Part shown: piece by piece, positions 1 to 9,180 of the stretch
Position numbering within the stretch: position 1 is the first letter of the stretch
How the letters are laid out: every line of letters starts with the position of its first letter
Assembly (NCBI RefSeq): GCF_014472395.1
Contig: NZ_JACSZW010000003.1
Coordinates: 310,001 to 374,000 of the forward strand
Reading direction: 5' to 3'
Origin: Pedobacter sp. N36a
GTDB lineage: Bacteria > Bacteroidota > Bacteroidia > Sphingobacteriales > Sphingobacteriaceae
Length of the DNA stretch: 64,000 bases
Translations under genes and position numbers: made by a program
The notes under the pieces: model-generated
Database searches by the model: none
Told to the model about the DNA's origin: nothing
What the model saw: the letters and a program-made list of their open reading frames with translations, nothing else

Positions 1-1963
1 CATTGATCGCTTTAATCTCCTCGCTAGACTCGCTTAACATCACTGCAATGGCATGTAAAGTAAAAAACCAGCCACGCGTTTGATCTACACCTTCGGCAAT
101 AAAATCAGCAGGATAGGAATTTGTAAATTCTTCTTTGTTTTCAAAAGGGAAATGCCATTGTGCATAAGGCATGGCACCGCTATCAAACCAAACATCAATC
201 AGGTCTAATTCACGCAGCATTCTTTCGCCGTTATCCGCCGTCAGGATAACATCATCTACATAAGGACGGTGCATATCTTTCAACTCAAAACCAGCTTCCA
301 TGTAGCCTGCAGCAACGGATTTCTGAATTTCTGCATTCAGTTCCTCGATAGAACCGATACATTTTTCTTGCTTGCCATCTTCTGTACGCCAGATTGGTAA
401 AGGAGTACCCCAATAGCGCGAGCGCGAAAGGTTCCAGTCTACCAGGTTTTCCAGCCAGTTGCCAAAACGCCCTGTTCCTGTGGCCTCAGGTTTCCAGTTA
501 ATAGTTTTATTTAAAGCCACCATTTTCTCTTTTACTGCTGTTGTTCTGATGAACCAGCTGTCTAAAGGATAATAAAGGATCGGCTTGTCAGTTCTCCAGC
601 AGTGCGGGTAACTGTGTTCATATTTTTTAACGTCGAATGCTTTGTTGTCTTCTTTTAATTTGATGGCAATCAGCACATCTGTAGGTTTAAAATCAACAGC
701 AGCACGTTCTTCGTCTGAATAGTATTCTTCTTTTACATAACGACCGGCGAAATCAGTCACCTCTTTCACAAACTTACCTTGTTTGTCTACTAAAGGCGCA
801 TCATTCCCATTTTCATCTTTCACCAGTACGGAAGGAACACCTGCCTCTTTGGCGATACGAAAATCGTCTGCACCAAAAATAGAAGCAGTGTGAACGATAC
901 CTGTACCGTCTTCTGTAGTTACAAAATCACCAGGAATTACGCGGAAAGCATTTGTTTCCAGGTCATCATTGGTCACATAAGGCATCAATTGATGGTAATG
1001 TAGGCCAATCAGATCTTTACCTGTAAATTCTTTAACGATAGTCCATGGAACCAGTTTATCACCAGCTTTATAATCTTCCAAAGCAATTGCTGCGGCATCC
1101 GCTTTAAAGTGTTTTCCTACCAGATCTTTGGCAAGAACCACACTTACCGGAAGGAAAGTATAAGGGTTGAAAGTTTTCACTTTCACATAGGTGATTTTTT
1201 CGCCGACGGCCAATGCACAGTTAGAAGGCAAGGTCCATGGCGTTGTGGTCCAGGCGATAATTGCGGTTTCTTCCTGCTCATTTTCAAAAAGATCTGCCAT
1301 CAATGGATGCTGCTGATCCTTTTTAAGGAAAAACTGAGCGGTGATCGAGGTGTCTTTCAACATCTTGTAGGTACCTGGCTGGTTCAGCTCATGTGAGCTT
1401 AAGCCTGTTCCTGCAGCAGGAGAGTAGGGCTGTACGGTATATCCTTTGTACAAAAGACCTTTGTCGTAGAACGATTTTAAGATCGACCATAAAGACTCAA
1501 TATATTCGCTTTCATAAGTGATATAAGGATTTTCAAGGTCTACCCAATAGCCCATTTTTTCGGTTAAGTCATTCCATACATCTGTGTATTTCATCACCTC
1601 CTCTTTACAAGCAGTATTGTATTCTTCCACGGAAATTTTCTTTCCGATGTCTTCTTTAGTAATGCCTAATTTCTTTTCTACAGCAAGCTCAATAGGCAAT
1701 CCATGGGTATCCCATCCGCCTTTACGCTTTACCTGAAAGCCTTTTAATGTTTTATAACGGCAAAAAATATCTTTAATCGCACGTGCCATCACATGGTGGA
1801 TCCCAGGCATTCCATTTGCAGAAGGCGGGCCTTCATAAAAGGTGAATGGGTTCGATTTTGAACGCGTTGAAATACTCTTCTCAAAGATGTTTTCCGCTTT
1901 CCAAAATTCAAGTATTTCTTTTCCTATTTTAGCTAGTTCCAGCTGTTTAAATTCCCTATACAT
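1..1963 (-). CDS. ileS: Isoleucine-tRNA ligase, 5' part (cut by window start)
   Basis: Charges tRNA-Ile with isoleucine in the cytoplasm. About 654 residues are visible; the C-terminal part, including the KMSKS loop and anticodon-binding domain, lies beyond the window edge. The Rossmann domain starts at once, and the motif GPPSANGMPGIHH ends at residue 57. The editing (CP1) domain shows the WTTTPWTLPSN segment. Overall it resembles the long eukaryote-like IleRS2 class. The class I signature HXGH reads GIHH here (residues 54-57), a first/third residue swap. The ATG at 1963 is supported by a GGAGA Shine-Dalgarno 10 nt upstream, and a TAACTTTG -7-like box lies at 1994-2001. Family certain; subclass inferred. 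Confidence 0.97.
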   Translation of the reverse strand, partial: MYREFKQLELAKIGKEILEFWKAENIFEKSISTRSKSNPFTFYEGPPSANGMPGIHHVMARAIKDIFCRYKTLKGFQVKRKGGWDTHGLPIELAVEKKLGITKEDIGKKISVEEYNTACKEEVMKYTDVWNDLTEKMGYWVDLENPYITYESEYIESLWSILKSFYDKGLLYKGYTVQPYSPAAGTGLSSHELNQPGTYKMLKDTSITAQFFLKKDQQHPLMADLFENEQEETAIIAWTTTPWTLPSNCALAVGEKITYVKVKTFNPYTFLPVSVVLAKDLVGKHFKADAAAIALEDYKAGDKLVPWTIVKEFTGKDLIGLHYHQLMPYVTNDDLETNAFRVIPGDFVTTEDGTGIVHTASIFGADDFRIAKEAGVPSVLVKDENGNDAPLVDKQGKFVKEVTDFAGRYVKEEYYSDEERAAVDFKPTDVLIAIKLKEDNKAFDVKKYEHSYPHCWRTDKPILYYPLDSWFIRTTAVKEKMVALNKTINWKPEATGTGRFGNWLENLVDWNLSRSRYWGTPLPIWRTEDGKQEKCIGSIEELNAEIQKSVAAGYMEAGFELKDMHRPYVDDVILTADNGERMLRELDLIDVWFDSGAMPYAQWHFPFENKEEFTNSYPADFIAEGVDQTRGWFFTLHAIAVMLSESSEEIKAIN

Positions 1964-2204
1964 CAATCAAGTATCTCCAAAAAATTAAAGTTGCAAAGTT
2001 ACATTTTTTAGAATTAAAAAATGCATTGTTATCCTTGGCAATACGCCGAAGAGCCCCCGCAAACCGAAGGTTATTATTTAATAAGCTCGTAAATTAGGAA
2101 AAAAAATAGATTTATCTCCTCGCTGGCCTCCTCTGAGAGGATTTCTTTTTGAACATTGGTTTGGTTTTTGTTAACAATGAATGATAAACTAATGACCTCC
2201 TATT

Positions 2205-2453
2205 ATGATCAAAGTAATGAAACTTCAGAAAGCGGTGTATGCCATTATCCTTGGGGTAATTGCACTGGTTGTCTACATCATCATGGCGACTAGCGGGCAG
2301 CAGTATAACATCTATGCGCTCGAATTGGCAGGTTTATGTTTTATGGCCGCAGCGATTCTTTTTCTATACCCGCTATGGACAGCAAAAGAGAATGAACGTG
2401 GGGAGGTAGAGCTCGATGTAGAGAAGCAGGAAGAGCAGGAAGTAAAGCAATAA
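2205..2453 (+). CDS. Small two-helix membrane protein, unknown function
   Basis: An 82-residue protein with two hydrophobic segments (about residues 10-28 and 38-57) and a charged, Glu-rich C-terminal tail ending in EEQEVKQ. I do not recognise a family. The ATG at 2217 is an alternative start. It stands alone, divergent from ileS and convergent with the phospholipase gene, and its stop codon lies inside a strong hairpin terminator. Codon use and membrane topology look real, but function is unknown. Confidence 0.7.
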   Translation: MIKVMKLQKAVYAIILGVIALVVYIIMATSGQQYNIYALELAGLCFMAAAILFLYPLWTAKENERGEVELDVEKQEEQEVKQ

Positions 2454-2492
2454 AGAAAACAGCTGCTGCCAACTGTTTTCTTTATTGCTTTA
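2443..2492. terminator. Bidirectional terminator, 20-bp perfect stem
   Basis: Perfect inverted repeat with arms 2443-2462 and 2473-2492 and a 10-nt loop. The arms are A-rich on one side and T-rich on the other, so transcripts from both convergent genes would end in a hairpin followed by U-rich sequence. The left arm includes the stop codon of the upstream small gene. Confidence 0.85.
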
Positions 2493-2494
2493 AA

Positions 2495-4879
2495 TTAGAC
2501 GAGTCCGCCCATATATGGATCGGTGATGCTCTCTTCACCTGTTTCCACATGACCAGCATAGTGTTTAAGGAAACCCTGGTGTCCAATTACCTCTATTGAA
2601 AAGTCGTACCATGACTTGCTTTTTTGCAGATCTACGATTACTTTAGCCTTTCCTTTTGGAGATAAAGAGATTTCCTGGCTTTTGTTTTTCTGATAACTCA
2701 GGTCTTTAATCTTAACCTTTAGTGGAATGGGACCTTCATTTTCCAATAACAGTTGGATATTTCCAGTACCTTTTTTAGTCAGCATACCGGAAACTTCATA
2801 TCCGCAGCTGGTTTTTAAAGCGGGATCCTGTGGATTGCCTTTAAACTGACGGAAAAATCCATTTGGACCATTGATACACAAATGATAACTGTCTTTTTCG
2901 AAGTCGGATAGTTTCAGATGATCACTAATTCGATCTCCTGCAAGTACGGCATAATTCCAGGTTTTGCCTGGCTTCTGCTGGTAATTTGCCCGACTATACA
3001 TCAGGAAGGGTGCACCTACGGGAACTAACTTCTGTCCGAAATTGCCTTTTCCTGATTCTAAATCTATTTGAATGGTTTTCTTTGCAGGATCCAGATGTAC
3101 ATCTGCAAAAAGTTGATAGGGTAAAGCACAGGCCGGTTTTGTTCCTTTTTCTTGCTGCGGCATGGCCGATGGAGCATCAGGATCAAAAGCAGCATGCGCA
3201 TTGATGTTTGAAATTTCTGCTGCGGTTAATGCATCAGGTTTTACCTGTGCCGGTTTATTTTTTGCATTCTGGATTCCGGTAATTACTGCTTCTTTTTTCA
3301 ATGCAGTAACTGGCTTCGAGGGATCTGCTTTTGCAGGTCGGAATGCAGAGGTTAAATCTCCACAAATTGCCCTTCTCCAGCTGCTGATGTTTTTACTTTT
3401 GATCTTTTTCCCTGTCTTCTGACTTAGGAAGGTTTCCAAAAACATCAGACAGGAGGTATGGTCAAATACCTGTGAATTCACGTATCCGCCCTTGCTCCAT
3501 GGCGAGGCAACCAGCATCGGTACCCGATAACCCAATCCAATCGGACTGTCTTTTTTCAATTCATAGTCCGGTGCAATGTCTATCTGCTCAGAAACTTTTC
3601 CAGTACCTGCATCCCCAGGTTTCGGAACTACATAAGGCGGAATGTGATCAAAATAACCGTCATTCTCGTCATAAGTAAGGATGAAAATTGTCTTTTTCCA
3701 GACTTCAGGATTTTTCGTTAGTATATCTATTGCTTCAGAAACATACCAGGTGCCATATAATGGGGAGCTGGTATGGTCAGAAAATCTTTGAGGAGCCACC
3801 AGCCAGGAAACAGTAGGTAATTTTCCGTTGTCTACATCAGAACGGAATTGGTGGAAAATATCGTTTTTCGGGATGTTGATCGTTTGTGATTTCCCTTCAT
3901 CATCAGTAAATGAAAAAGGAGCAAGCTCCAGGTAATTTTCCGGGGCATTAATGTTACTGGCAAAAGCTTTGTCGATCAGGTTTTTCTCACGATTACTCAG
4001 TTTATTGTATTTTTCGGTTACTTCAGCTGGTGTTAATGGTGGTTTAGCCGTTTTATCACCGTTCTTTCTGAAGTAAGCCGCAAGTTTTACATTGTAGCGC
4101 TTCACATATTCTATCGCATTATCGCCATAATTACCCAGCCAATCGTCTACAGTGTCACCTGGTAAATCGGCTGTCCAGATTTCATTCTGGTAAATTTTCC
4201 AGCTGATGTCATTGTCTTCCAGTAATTCCGGGAAAGTATCCCAGTCTACAAAAGCATTCTCGCGGGATTCTGCCTGAGAATTATTCACCGCAGCGATGGA
4301 GGTTCCATTTTGCTCCGGGCGGATGGTGCCTGTCCAGAAAAATAGCCTGTTTGGGGTAGTTCCGGTTAAAGAAGAGCAGAAATTATGGTCGCAAATGGTG
4401 AAGGCATCAGCCATTGCATAGTAGAAAGGAATATCGGTACGGTCGTAATAACCAAGTGCCAGATGCGATTTTACAGGAACCCATTTGTCGTATTTTCCTT
4501 CATTACGGGCCGCAAGCTGGTCCGACCAGGAATGAGGCAATCCACCTTGCCAGGTGATTTTAGTCTTATTGATGTCTACATGAAAGGGGGCATAAGTTTT
4601 TCCGGCGGCATCTTGCTGCAGCCATACTTTGTTCTTATTCGGTAGGCTAAACGTTCTTGGGTCATTGAAACCCCTAACTCCTTTTAATTTACCAAACAGG
4701 TGATCGAAAGAGCGGTTTTCCTGCATGAGGAAGACCACATGTTCCGCATCATGAAAGGTGGTTCCCGGGTCCGCACTGATAGCCATGGCCTTTTGAATGG
4801 ACATGGGGAGGACGTTTGGAAGTCCGGCAGCTCCGGACAAGAGCGCTGCTTTCTTTAAAAATGATCTTCTCGAATTCAT
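2495..4879 (-). CDS. Phosphocholine-specific phospholipase C, Tat-exported
   Basis: Hydrolyses phosphatidylcholine-type lipids outside the cytoplasm and belongs to the bacterial phospholipase C/phosphoesterase family. I take the ATG at 4879, which gives 794 residues. An in-frame TTG at 4906 would add nine residues before the Tat motif. The N-terminus has SRRSFLKK followed by a hydrophobic stretch, a twin-arginine signal. The catalytic core shows QENRSFDHLFG, then SDHTSS and TYDENDGYFDHIPP, the usual metal and nucleophile segments. The C-terminal 200-250 residues fit the two beta domains of this family. A TACATTTG -7 box lies at 4904-4911. Exact lipid specificity is inferred. Confidence 0.92.
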   Translation of the reverse strand: MNSRRSFLKKAALLSGAAGLPNVLPMSIQKAMAISADPGTTFHDAEHVVFLMQENRSFDHLFGKLKGVRGFNDPRTFSLPNKNKVWLQQDAAGKTYAPFHVDINKTKITWQGGLPHSWSDQLAARNEGKYDKWVPVKSHLALGYYDRTDIPFYYAMADAFTICDHNFCSSLTGTTPNRLFFWTGTIRPEQNGTSIAAVNNSQAESRENAFVDWDTFPELLEDNDISWKIYQNEIWTADLPGDTVDDWLGNYGDNAIEYVKRYNVKLAAYFRKNGDKTAKPPLTPAEVTEKYNKLSNREKNLIDKAFASNINAPENYLELAPFSFTDDEGKSQTINIPKNDIFHQFRSDVDNGKLPTVSWLVAPQRFSDHTSSPLYGTWYVSEAIDILTKNPEVWKKTIFILTYDENDGYFDHIPPYVVPKPGDAGTGKVSEQIDIAPDYELKKDSPIGLGYRVPMLVASPWSKGGYVNSQVFDHTSCLMFLETFLSQKTGKKIKSKNISSWRRAICGDLTSAFRPAKADPSKPVTALKKEAVITGIQNAKNKPAQVKPDALTAAEISNINAHAAFDPDAPSAMPQQEKGTKPACALPYQLFADVHLDPAKKTIQIDLESGKGNFGQKLVPVGAPFLMYSRANYQQKPGKTWNYAVLAGDRISDHLKLSDFEKDSYHLCINGPNGFFRQFKGNPQDPALKTSCGYEVSGMLTKKGTGNIQLLLENEGPIPLKVKIKDLSYQKNKSQEISLSPKGKAKVIVDLQKSKSWYDFSIEVIGHQGFLKHYAGHVETGEESITDPYMGGLV

Positions 4880-5065
4880 GGTGGTTCTAGGTGTGTGTCT
4901 ATTCAAATGTAATAACTATGACAATAAAAAAAGGGAGGAGGGTAGCGAAAAAATCTGGATTACCTTTATGTAACAATTATTATAGGAAATCATGCCTTTC
5001 CTGACAGTGATTTCTCTGGATTTATGTGTATTTTAGGTGTTCAAACACACTAAAAGTAATTCAAT

Positions 5066-6523
5066 ATGATAAAGTATTTTGGCAGCGCCCTGGTTCTTGG
5101 TGGCGTGTTGACAACTTTGCTGAGTTTTGATGAAAAGCCTCAAATCAAGCCTCAGACAACACCATTAAAAAAACACCTCATTGCTGATCCCCAATTCCTG
5201 GAAGAAAAAGCGGCCTTAAACTATCGTAATTTTTGCGGTGGCTGCCATGGCGAAAAAATGGATGCTTTTGTGGATCGCCAATGGAAACATGGCAATAAAA
5301 AAGAAGACCTGGTGAAAGCCATTAAACAAGGTTATGCCAATGAAGGGATGCCTTCTTTTGATTCCTCATTTACCGATGTGGAGATTAAAGACCTGGCTGA
5401 TTATATCTTAAAAGGAATCAAAAACGTAGACCGTTACAGGGATTCAGATAAGCCAAAGAGTAGTGTCTTCAAGACGGAAGTCATGACCATTCGTTTGGAT
5501 ACGGTAGCAAAAGGAATGGATATTCCATGGGGAATGGCCTTCTTGCCTAATCAGGAACTATTGGTGACAGACCGTAACGGCAAATTTTACCGTGTTGGCA
5601 AAGATAAATCTTTACAGAATATCCAGGGCCTGCCTGCTTTATTGAATAAAGGACAAGGTGGATTGATGGATGTGGTGCTGGATCCAAATTTCGCACAAAA
5701 CAAAACTATTTACCTTTCTTATTCTAAACCTAAAACTGAAGATGGTGTGGTATTGGCCACTACTGCCGTGTTGAAAGCTAAACTGGAAGGTAATCAGCTG
5801 ACTGAACAAAAAGATATTTTTGTGGCCAAACCATGGTCTCGTACCCAGCATCATTATGGCTCGCGACTGGCTTTTGGTAAAGAGGGATATCTATATATCT
5901 CCGTTGGAGAGCGTGGAAATGAAAAGGAAAATCCACAGGAGATCAAAGGAAATGACCTGGGCAAAATTCATAGAATTAAAACTGATGGCAGTATTCCATC
6001 CGATAATCCTTTTGTGAAAACTGCTGGAGCCGCAACTTCAATTTATACTTATGGCAATAGAAATCCTCAAGGGATGACGATTCATCCGCAAACCGGAGCC
6101 ATCTGGGAAAATGAACATGGACCAAGAGGTGGTGACGAAATTAACATCGTGCAGCCGGGTAAAAACTATGGCTGGCCGGTAGCTACTTATGGCATCAATT
6201 ACAATGGAAAAGTGATCAGCGATGTGTCAGAAAAAGAGGGAATTACGCCGCCGATACATTATTGGATTCCTTCGATAGGGCCAAGTGGTATGGCTTTCGT
6301 GACCGGAAACCGCTATAAAGGCTGGGAAGGTAATTTACTAACTGGATCTTTGCGTTTTCAATATTTAAATAGAAGTGTGTTAAAAGATAATAAAGTGACT
6401 AAAGAGGAGATCCTTTTCAAAAATATCGGCAGACTAAGAGATGTGAGAATGGCACCGGATGGTTATATCTACATTGCAGTAGAATCACCAGGCATCATTT
6501 ATAAGCTGGTACCGGTTAACTAA
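5066..6523 (+). CDS. Cytochrome c / PQQ-type soluble aldose dehydrogenase fusion
   Basis: A 485-residue exported protein that joins a c-type cytochrome domain to a glucose/sorbosone dehydrogenase (YliI-like) beta-propeller. A hydrophobic N-terminus of about 20 residues is followed by heme motif CGGCH (residues 57-61) and a probable axial Met in NEGMPSF. The propeller runs from about residue 145 with PWGMAFLPNQELLVTDR and later ENEHGPRGGDEIN. It probably oxidises sugars in the periplasm and passes electrons to its own heme. Its end overlaps the convergent UbiA gene by 8 bp. Substrate and cofactor are inferred from the family. Confidence 0.9.
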   Translation: MIKYFGSALVLGGVLTTLLSFDEKPQIKPQTTPLKKHLIADPQFLEEKAALNYRNFCGGCHGEKMDAFVDRQWKHGNKKEDLVKAIKQGYANEGMPSFDSSFTDVEIKDLADYILKGIKNVDRYRDSDKPKSSVFKTEVMTIRLDTVAKGMDIPWGMAFLPNQELLVTDRNGKFYRVGKDKSLQNIQGLPALLNKGQGGLMDVVLDPNFAQNKTIYLSYSKPKTEDGVVLATTAVLKAKLEGNQLTEQKDIFVAKPWSRTQHHYGSRLAFGKEGYLYISVGERGNEKENPQEIKGNDLGKIHRIKTDGSIPSDNPFVKTAGAATSIYTYGNRNPQGMTIHPQTGAIWENEHGPRGGDEINIVQPGKNYGWPVATYGINYNGKVISDVSEKEGITPPIHYWIPSIGPSGMAFVTGNRYKGWEGNLLTGSLRFQYLNRSVLKDNKVTKEEILFKNIGRLRDVRMAPDGYIYIAVESPGIIYKLVPVN

Positions 6524-7448
6524 CGGTAAAATTTTTACTCAGCCATAAGGATAAAGGGAGTAATAGAACGATCAGCAATGCGATATACCAGATGCCAAAA
6601 GCGCTGGCCCATGCCGCATTGAGCAGGATCAGGGCAATTACTCCCGCCTTTACTGATTTATCGATGTTTTCCCCGTTAGGATGGTCGACCGCTTTAAATA
6701 AGGGTGTGAAAATCATCAGGTAAAAAGGAATTACAAACAGAATAGTCATTAGGAAAAAGCCCTTGCTATTGGCAATAAATAAGATACAGGCAATCACAAA
6801 AGCATATAAAAAGGCAGCAAGATATAAGCTCGTTTTACTTTTATCATCTCCCTTTCTTCTATTGATAATGGTAAGAGAAGCAATGTAAACAATTGGAATA
6901 ACGGCAATCACCAGCCACCAAATCTCTGGGGTTCTGGAAAAAATACTTACCCCTAAAAGTAAATTTAATCCTCTGCATAAACCCATATTGATGGGACCGA
7001 TCACGGTTAGGTGCTTCGACCATTTATCATAAGTTAAAGCTGCAATTAAGATGAGCAGCGCCAATACGAGTGAGGTTAGGTTTACCGAGGCTGCCGCAAT
7101 GATGCCGATGGTAAAGCAAATTCCCCCAAAAACCGCTGCATCTTTTCGACTGATTGCTCCACTTGGAATTGGACGCCCCGGACGTTCTTTTCTATCGGTC
7201 TCTACATCAAATACATCGTTGAAGATCACGCCGCCGCTATAAAGCCCAAGCGTAGCAATACAAAGAAGTAAAATTGGAGTCAGGTGTTCGAAGTCGAAAG
7301 CAGTAGTTAAAAAGTATCCTGAAATAGCCACGCCGGCAAGCACATCTGCAACAGACGTGACCAGATTGGCCGGACGAATGATGGTGATATAGGCGATTTG
7401 GTGCTTCACAGAATGGTCAGTTAAATTATACAGAGCCGCTGAAAACAC
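6516..7448 (-). CDS. UbiA-family prenyltransferase, EboC-like
   Basis: A 310-residue integral membrane protein with about eight or nine helices. It carries the UbiA aspartate-rich motif NDVFDVETDRKERPGRP, and a second segment, GPINMGLCRGLNLLLG, typical of EboC-type members rather than ubiquinone or menaquinone enzymes. The usual ebo neighbours (EboA, a TatD-like protein, a dehydroquinate synthase-like protein) are absent here. The start is uncertain: the codon at 7448 is GTG, and an in-frame GTG at 7409 would begin just before the conserved RPAN motif. Substrate unknown; EboC assignment is by motif only. Confidence 0.85.
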   Translation of the reverse strand: MFSAALYNLTDHSVKHQIAYITIIRPANLVTSVADVLAGVAISGYFLTTAFDFEHLTPILLLCIATLGLYSGGVIFNDVFDVETDRKERPGRPIPSGAISRKDAAVFGGICFTIGIIAAASVNLTSLVLALLILIAALTYDKWSKHLTVIGPINMGLCRGLNLLLGVSIFSRTPEIWWLVIAVIPIVYIASLTIINRRKGDDKSKTSLYLAAFLYAFVIACILFIANSKGFFLMTILFVIPFYLMIFTPLFKAVDHPNGENIDKSVKAGVIALILLNAAWASAFGIWYIALLIVLLLPLSLWLSKNFTVS

Positions 7449-7673
7449 AGCTTGCTCAGGTATAACAAAGTAATTTAAGTTTAGGTTAGTTTATTACTAC
7501 AAATAAACATATAAAAAAACCTATTTAACCTTAATTTATTGTTTTGGTAACGGTTTTTCTACTGAAAAGAAGGGGTTGAGCCTGATTTCTATAGTAAATC
7601 GTGCTCAACCTCATCAGAAAATGAAGATTTCCTAGAAAATCAGTAAGTGAGAGATTGATGATTGCAGTAAATA

Positions 7674-8843
7674 TTAAGGGCTCAATAGTGCGGTGGCACA
7701 CCATAAAATAGGGGCCTGTCCATGCAAATCTCCAGTATTTCGTTTCCGATCCAGATAATATTGACGGTCGTCCTTTTTGTTTGTTCCCTCGCATACGTCC
7801 GAAATATCAGCATCTGCATTGAGGTAACTGATCAAGCCCAGCCAACCATTTTTTGCCGCTTTTCCATAGAGGTCCTTATTCAGCCAGCCATTTTTTACAC
7901 CCGTAATCATGGCAAAAGTGAACATGCCCGTTGCCGAAGTTTCCGGCCATGCTTCCGGGCCGTCGATCAACTGATTCCACATCCCATTTTTACCTTGATA
8001 TTTAAGCAGCGAAGCCATCATATCCAGGTATCCTTTCAGGATTCTTGGTCTGTTGGGATGTTGTTTTGGCATAGAACTCAGCAGTTCAGCCATGCCGGCC
8101 GCCATCCAGCCATTACCTCTTCCCCAGTAATAAGGCACATCCGGTGCATGAAAAAATAAGCCGTTTGGTTTTTGAAGTTCATTCAGGTAAAACACTATTT
8201 CTTTGGCCGCGCGGTCGATGTATTTCTGATCTCCAGTAGCGCGGAAAGCCTGGGCCTGCAGTGCAGTAATCATATACATATCATCAATCCATAGCCGTGT
8301 TTGCCAGGTGTAACCTTTATTATAGAAGTCATGAGACTCCGGTTTTACTCTTGGGCCTTCCGGTGGTCCCCATTGTTTATCGGCAATGGCAAGTCCCATA
8401 TTCAGGTACTTTTTATGTTTTGTCTGTTTATAGAACTCTAAAGGAACAGCCCCAAATACGCTATAATCTACATGATCCGGTGTGGGAATCATTTTCTCTT
8501 CTACTCCAAAAAATGGATCAAAACGATCAGCTAATTGCTTAACCAGGGTTTTATTGCCACTGGATTTTGCGAAAGTAAGGGCCCCGTACCAGGCCACAGA
8601 TTCCGGGTAGGTGATCACTCTTGGTGGCCCTGGTTTGTTAAAATTGGTATGTGGAGTCTGGACAAATCGTGCGGCCACCCGGTTGCCAATCTCCTTTGGA
8701 GAACTGCCCTTTGGCCAATTTTTTAAATCCGAGGAATTGGATTGTGCATACAAACTGGATTGCGCATATAAAAAGGTTGTTGCAGAAAAGAATAACGAAA
8801 AGATAAGTCCGCTGATGCGGGGCATGATGTTTCTGTTGTTCAT
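7674..8843 (-). CDS. GH105 unsaturated rhamnogalacturonyl/glucuronyl hydrolase
   Basis: A 389-residue secreted (alpha/alpha)6-barrel glycoside hydrolase of the GH88/GH105 group, which removes unsaturated uronic acids from pectin or glycan fragments made by lyases. A signal peptide (hydrophobic residues about 7-24) precedes the mature region. Family segments include TWQTRLWIDDMYM with the usual acidic residues, and YYWGRGNGWMAAGMAE. The signal region contains an 18-bp tandem duplication giving LYAQS twice. ATG at 8843; another at 8825 would also keep the signal. No polysaccharide-utilisation partners (SusC/D, lyases) are adjacent, so it may act alone here. Confidence 0.9.
   Translation of the reverse strand: MNNRNIMPRISGLIFSLFFSATTFLYAQSSLYAQSNSSDLKNWPKGSSPKEIGNRVAARFVQTPHTNFNKPGPPRVITYPESVAWYGALTFAKSSGNKTLVKQLADRFDPFFGVEEKMIPTPDHVDYSVFGAVPLEFYKQTKHKKYLNMGLAIADKQWGPPEGPRVKPESHDFYNKGYTWQTRLWIDDMYMITALQAQAFRATGDQKYIDRAAKEIVFYLNELQKPNGLFFHAPDVPYYWGRGNGWMAAGMAELLSSMPKQHPNRPRILKGYLDMMASLLKYQGKNGMWNQLIDGPEAWPETSATGMFTFAMITGVKNGWLNKDLYGKAAKNGWLGLISYLNADADISDVCEGTNKKDDRQYYLDRKRNTGDLHGQAPILWCATALLSP
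8737..8772. repeat. 18-bp tandem duplication in GH105 signal peptide
   Basis: Two adjacent 18-bp units (8737-8754 and 8755-8772) differ at three positions and encode LYAQSN and LYAQSS around the likely signal-peptidase site, giving two AXAQ-like cleavage candidates. Confidence 0.7.
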
Positions 8844-9180
8844 GGTTTGCCTGATTTTTGGTATGATTGGTTATGGTGGTTGTTTCTACTTAGTTTTTTA
8901 ATTGGTTTTTAGGATATCGTATTCTTGTTCCCTTTCTTACCGTATTTCCTGATTAACTTCATTTGGTTTTCTGCTTGTTTTATCTGTTTTGCGTATTTGA
9001 AGTTAACTTTTATTTGATTTTTGGAAAGTAGGGACTTTGCTTGTCAGCTCTTATTTAACTGTTTATGAGGATAATCGACCGTTTTTGATGATATTGTTTA
9101 CTAATTGGCTAACTTGGGATAGTAGTTTTAATCCCCTAATTATTTAATTGCAAACTTTCCATTCATCAAAACAGGTAAAC
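8844..9180. other. Divergent intergenic region, no gene seen
   Basis: T-rich spacer between the GH105 gene (minus) and the propeller gene (plus). It should hold both promoters. I see no convincing TTTG/TAnnTTTG pair, hairpin or small ORF. Confidence 0.5.

Noticed and set aside
1109..1396. 95-residue open frame inside ileS
   Set aside because: It overlaps ileS on the opposite strand and has no protein-like features.
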